Shown here: one piece after another, positions 61,981-64,000 of the stretch
Layout of the letters: each line of letters starts with the position of its first letter
Position numbering within the stretch: position 1 is the first letter of the stretch
DNA from: AC-49 sp963817035
GTDB taxonomy: Bacteria > Actinomycetota > Thermoleophilia > Solirubrobacterales > Solirubrobacteraceae
Assembly (NCBI GenBank): GCA_963817035.1
Contig: CAWFMM010000003.1
Coordinates: forward strand, 992,001 to 1,056,000
DNA length: 64,000 nucleotides
Direction of reading: 5' to 3'
Notes under the pieces: generated by a model
What the model was told of the DNA's origin: nothing
The model's database searches: none
What the model saw: only the letters and a program-made list of their open reading frames with translations
Program-made: the position numbers and the translations under genes

Positions 61981-62837
61981 GCCGGGACCCCGGACGCCGA
62001 CCGCTCGGCGAGGTAGGCGCGCACGCCGTCGCGCCAGTCCGGCAGGACGATCGGATCGTCGCGCTCGGAGCCGAGGACGCTGAACGCGGGTCGCGGGGCG
62101 GGGCGGGGGAAACGGTCGCTGGTCACCGGCACGACCTCGCAGGCTACGCCGCTTTGCCTGACGGCCTCGGTTGCCAGTTCGTGCCACGAGCAGGCGCCAC
62201 CCCCGGCGCCGTGGAAGATCCCGGTGTCGGTCCGCGCCGCGAGCTCGACGAGCGCGGGCGCGAGATGGCCCGACCAGGTCGGCGAGCCGACCTGGTCGGC
62301 GACGACGTCGATCTGGTCGCGGTCCGCGGCGAGGCCGAGGATCGTCGCGATGAAGTTCTTGCCGTGGGATCCGAACAGCCAGGCGGTGCGCACGATCGCG
62401 TGATCCTGGCACGCGGTCGCGACGGCGTGCTCGCCGCGGAGCTTCGAGCGCCCGTAGGCGCCGAGCGGGGCGGTCTGGTCGGACTCGACCCACGCTGCAC
62501 CGTCGGGCGCGCGGTCGCCGTCGAAGACGTAGTCGGTCGAGACATGGACGAAGCGGACGCCGAGCGTCGCGCATGCCGCGGAAACGCAACGCGGCGCGTG
62601 GACGTTGCCGGCGTTGGCCGCTTCCTCGTCGGCCTCGGCGCCGTCGACGTCGGTATAGCCGGCGCAGTTGATCACCGCGTGGGGCAGCAGCGACGTCAGT
62701 CGGCCGCGCACCGCGTCGGCGTCGGTCAGTTGCAGCGAGGCGCGGGTCGTGGCGGTGACGTCGTGGCCGGCGGCCCGGGCCGCGGTGACGACGTCGTGCC
62801 CGAGCATGCCGGCCGCGCCCGTGACCAGCAGCTTCAC
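61977..62837 (-). CDS. rmlD: dTDP-4-dehydrorhamnose reductase
   Basis: From GTG 62837 the protein has 286 residues. It reduces dTDP-4-keto-rhamnose to dTDP-rhamnose. LVTGAAGMLGHDVV is the cofactor turn, VINCAGYTDVDGAE is typical, STDYVFDG and the YGRSKLRGE region (Tyr, Lys) form the active site. It sits between rmlA and rmlB, overlapping each by four bases. The epimerase rmlC is not in the window and must lie elsewhere. The longer open frame upstream is antisense to rmlA. Confidence 0.92.
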   Translation of the reverse strand: MKLLVTGAAGMLGHDVVTAARAAGHDVTATTRASLQLTDADAVRGRLTSLLPHAVINCAGYTDVDGAEADEEAANAGNVHAPRCVSAACATLGVRFVHVSTDYVFDGDRAPDGAAWVESDQTAPLGAYGRSKLRGEHAVATACQDHAIVRTAWLFGSHGKNFIATILGLAADRDQIDVVADQVGSPTWSGHLAPALVELAARTDTGIFHGAGGGACSWHELATEAVRQSGVACEVVPVTSDRFPRPAPRPAFSVLGSERDDPIVLPDWRDGVRAYLAERSASGVPA

Positions 62838-63898
62838 GGGACGGCGATCTCGCAGTTGTCGCCGACCATCAGCCGATACGCCCGCGGTTGGCCGCCGTCG
62901 CGGGTCACCTTCACATTGCGACCGAGCAGCGAGGACTCCATGCGGCCGTCGAGATCGGAGACCGACGCTCCGGCGAGCAGGATCGAATGCTCGATCTCGG
63001 ACTTGCTCACGACGCAGTCCTCGCCGACCGCCGTGTAGGGCCCGATGTAACAGTCGGTGAGCTGCGCGCCGGCGCCGATGATCGCCGGGCCGCGGACGTT
63101 GCAGCGCTCCAGCCGCGCGCCGGCCTCGACGATGACGCGGCCCTCGACACGCGCGTCGATCAGCTCGCCTTCGACCCGCTCCTCGATCGTGTCGAGGACG
63201 AGCCGGTTGGCCTCGAGCATGTCCTCGAGGCGTCCGGTGTCCTTCCACCAGCCGACGACGATGTGCGGCTCGACGCGCCTGCCGCTGTCGACGAGGTACT
63301 GGATCGCGTCGGTGATCTCGAGCTCGCCGCGCGCGCTGGGCTCGATCGCGCGGGCGGCGTCGTGGATCGCCGCGGTGAACATGTAGACGCCGACCAGCGC
63401 GAGGTCGGTCTTCGGCTCGGGCGGCTTCTCGACCAGTGCGACGACGCGCTCACCGTCGAGCTCGGCGACGCCGTAGTTCTCGGGGTCGGGGACGGGCGTG
63501 AGGAGGATCAGCGCGTCAGGCTCGTTGGTGACGAAGGCCTGCACGAGATCGGAGATCCCGCCCTGGAGCAGGTTGTCCCCGAGGTACATGACGAACGGCT
63601 CGGTGCCGAGGAACGGCTCGGCGGTGAGGACGGCATGGGCGAGGCCAGCGGGCTCGGACTGCTCGATGTAGGTGATCGCGACGCCGAACTGCGAGCCGTC
63701 GCCCGCCGCGTCGCGGATCTCGTCGCCGGTCTCCGGAGCGATGATGATCCCGATGTCGGTGATGCCGGCCGTGGCCATCGCCTCGATCCCGTAGAACAGG
63801 ACCGGGCGGTTGGCGACCGGCACGAGCTGCTTGGCCGACGTGTGGGTGATCGGGCGCAGGCGGGTGCCCTTGCCGCCCGAGAGGATGAGCCCGCGCAC
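62834..63898 (-). CDS. rmlA: Glucose-1-phosphate thymidylyltransferase, long type
   Basis: From GTG 63898 the protein has 354 residues. It makes dTDP-glucose from dTTP and glucose 1-phosphate. GLILSGGKGTRLRPITHTSA is the nucleotide-binding start, and EQSEPAGLAHAVLTA and VMYLGDNLLQGG hold further active-site residues. The C-terminal 100 residues form a left-handed beta-helix (GRVIVEAGARLERCNVRGPA), as in the StrD-like long forms. Its GTG follows the stop of an upstream gene by four bases, and its end overlaps rmlD. Confidence 0.92.
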   Translation of the reverse strand: MRGLILSGGKGTRLRPITHTSAKQLVPVANRPVLFYGIEAMATAGITDIGIIIAPETGDEIRDAAGDGSQFGVAITYIEQSEPAGLAHAVLTAEPFLGTEPFVMYLGDNLLQGGISDLVQAFVTNEPDALILLTPVPDPENYGVAELDGERVVALVEKPPEPKTDLALVGVYMFTAAIHDAARAIEPSARGELEITDAIQYLVDSGRRVEPHIVVGWWKDTGRLEDMLEANRLVLDTIEERVEGELIDARVEGRVIVEAGARLERCNVRGPAIIGAGAQLTDCYIGPYTAVGEDCVVSKSEIEHSILLAGASVSDLDGRMESSLLGRNVKVTRDGGQPRAYRLMVGDNCEIAVP

Positions 63899-63902
63899 GC
63901 GC

Positions 63903-64000
63903 TCAGTATGCCCCAGCGAGCTTGCGGTGATCCCATGTCGCACGCCGCTGTTCGACGAATTGCAGCGCGACGCGCTTGGCCGCCTGGGCCTCGAACACCG
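63903..64000 (-). CDS. C-terminal end of a gene cut by the window edge
   Basis: A minus-strand frame entering from the window edge ends with TGA at 63905-63903. The last residues read VFEAQAAKRVALQFVEQRRA then TWDHRKLAGAY. The length visible (about 31 residues) is too short to name a family; a glycosyltransferase would fit the neighbourhood. It is four bases from the rmlA start, so it belongs to the same operon. Confidence 0.5.
   Translation of the reverse strand, partial: VFEAQAAKRVALQFVEQRRATWDHRKLAGAY

Overview
The window is a GC-rich (roughly 70% by eye) bacterial chromosome segment. It is densely packed with genes on both strands, many of which overlap by 1 to 4 bases. Gene content points to an actinobacterium, probably class Thermoleophilia, order Solirubrobacterales. 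The main clues are a CIRCE/HrcA-type groES-groEL promoter, a PEP-mutase-type lyase next to succinate-semialdehyde dehydrogenase, SpoIIM, polyprenol-phosphate mannose synthase and MptB-like mannosyltransferase genes, a DUF2342 zincin and MerR/CarH-like regulator pairs. The placement is inferred from gene families only. No rRNA, tRNA, prophage, CRISPR array or insertion sequence was seen.

Layout. 1-9.1 kb: end of a PEP-mutase-like lyase, an aldehyde dehydrogenase, a MarR repressor divergent from a cupin, an FMN-binding lipoprotein, an NADP-dependent reductase beside a truncated copy of itself, a degenerate P-loop kinase-like protein, a cytochrome P450, and a GNAT acetyltransferase fused to the scar of a serine hydrolase. 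9.1-18 kb: a palindromic repeat, fumarase, a catalytically dead alpha/beta-hydrolase, a MATE exporter, a frameshifted HD-GYP membrane protein, and a regulatory block of two CarH-like MerR proteins with a zinc-ribbon/PAS-like protein and a MarR. 18-25 kb: ileS, thioredoxin, SpoIIM, dolichol-phosphate-mannose-type synthase and PolX. 25-30.5 kb: a probable minus-strand operon running from a YhaM-like nuclease through an MptB-like mannosyltransferase, trehalose-phosphatase and a membrane protein to a glycosyltransferase, then a divergent PAC2 protein.

30.5-43.6 kb: a UvrD-type helicase fused to a RecB-like Fe-S nuclease, a DUF2342 zincin, a phasin/histone-like coiled-coil protein, MOSC, Mrp ATPase, a histidine kinase with two response regulators, ferredoxin and carbonic anhydrase, citrate synthase, a MarR, and an ECF sigma factor with its membrane partner. 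43.7-53.3 kb: groEL and groES under two CIRCE elements, a Crp-Nudix-ASCH operon, a second ECF sigma factor with a DUF4349 membrane partner, a glycerophosphodiesterase carrying a nei remnant as leader, an aldo/keto reductase, an FkbM methyltransferase and a Nudix protein. 53.3-64 kb: an Lhr helicase, a minus-strand TetR - uracil-DNA glycosylase - vapB - vapC run, a lipoprotein, and a dTDP-rhamnose operon (rmlA, rmlD, rmlB) cut off by the window end.

The segment looks like core chromosome with much small-scale decay: at least four gene remnants and two proteins that keep a fold but have lost catalytic residues. I found no convincing undescribed multigene system. The best candidates for something new are the MerR/zinc-ribbon-PAS/MerR block, the degenerate kinase-like protein and the dead hydrolase paired with a lipoprotein.
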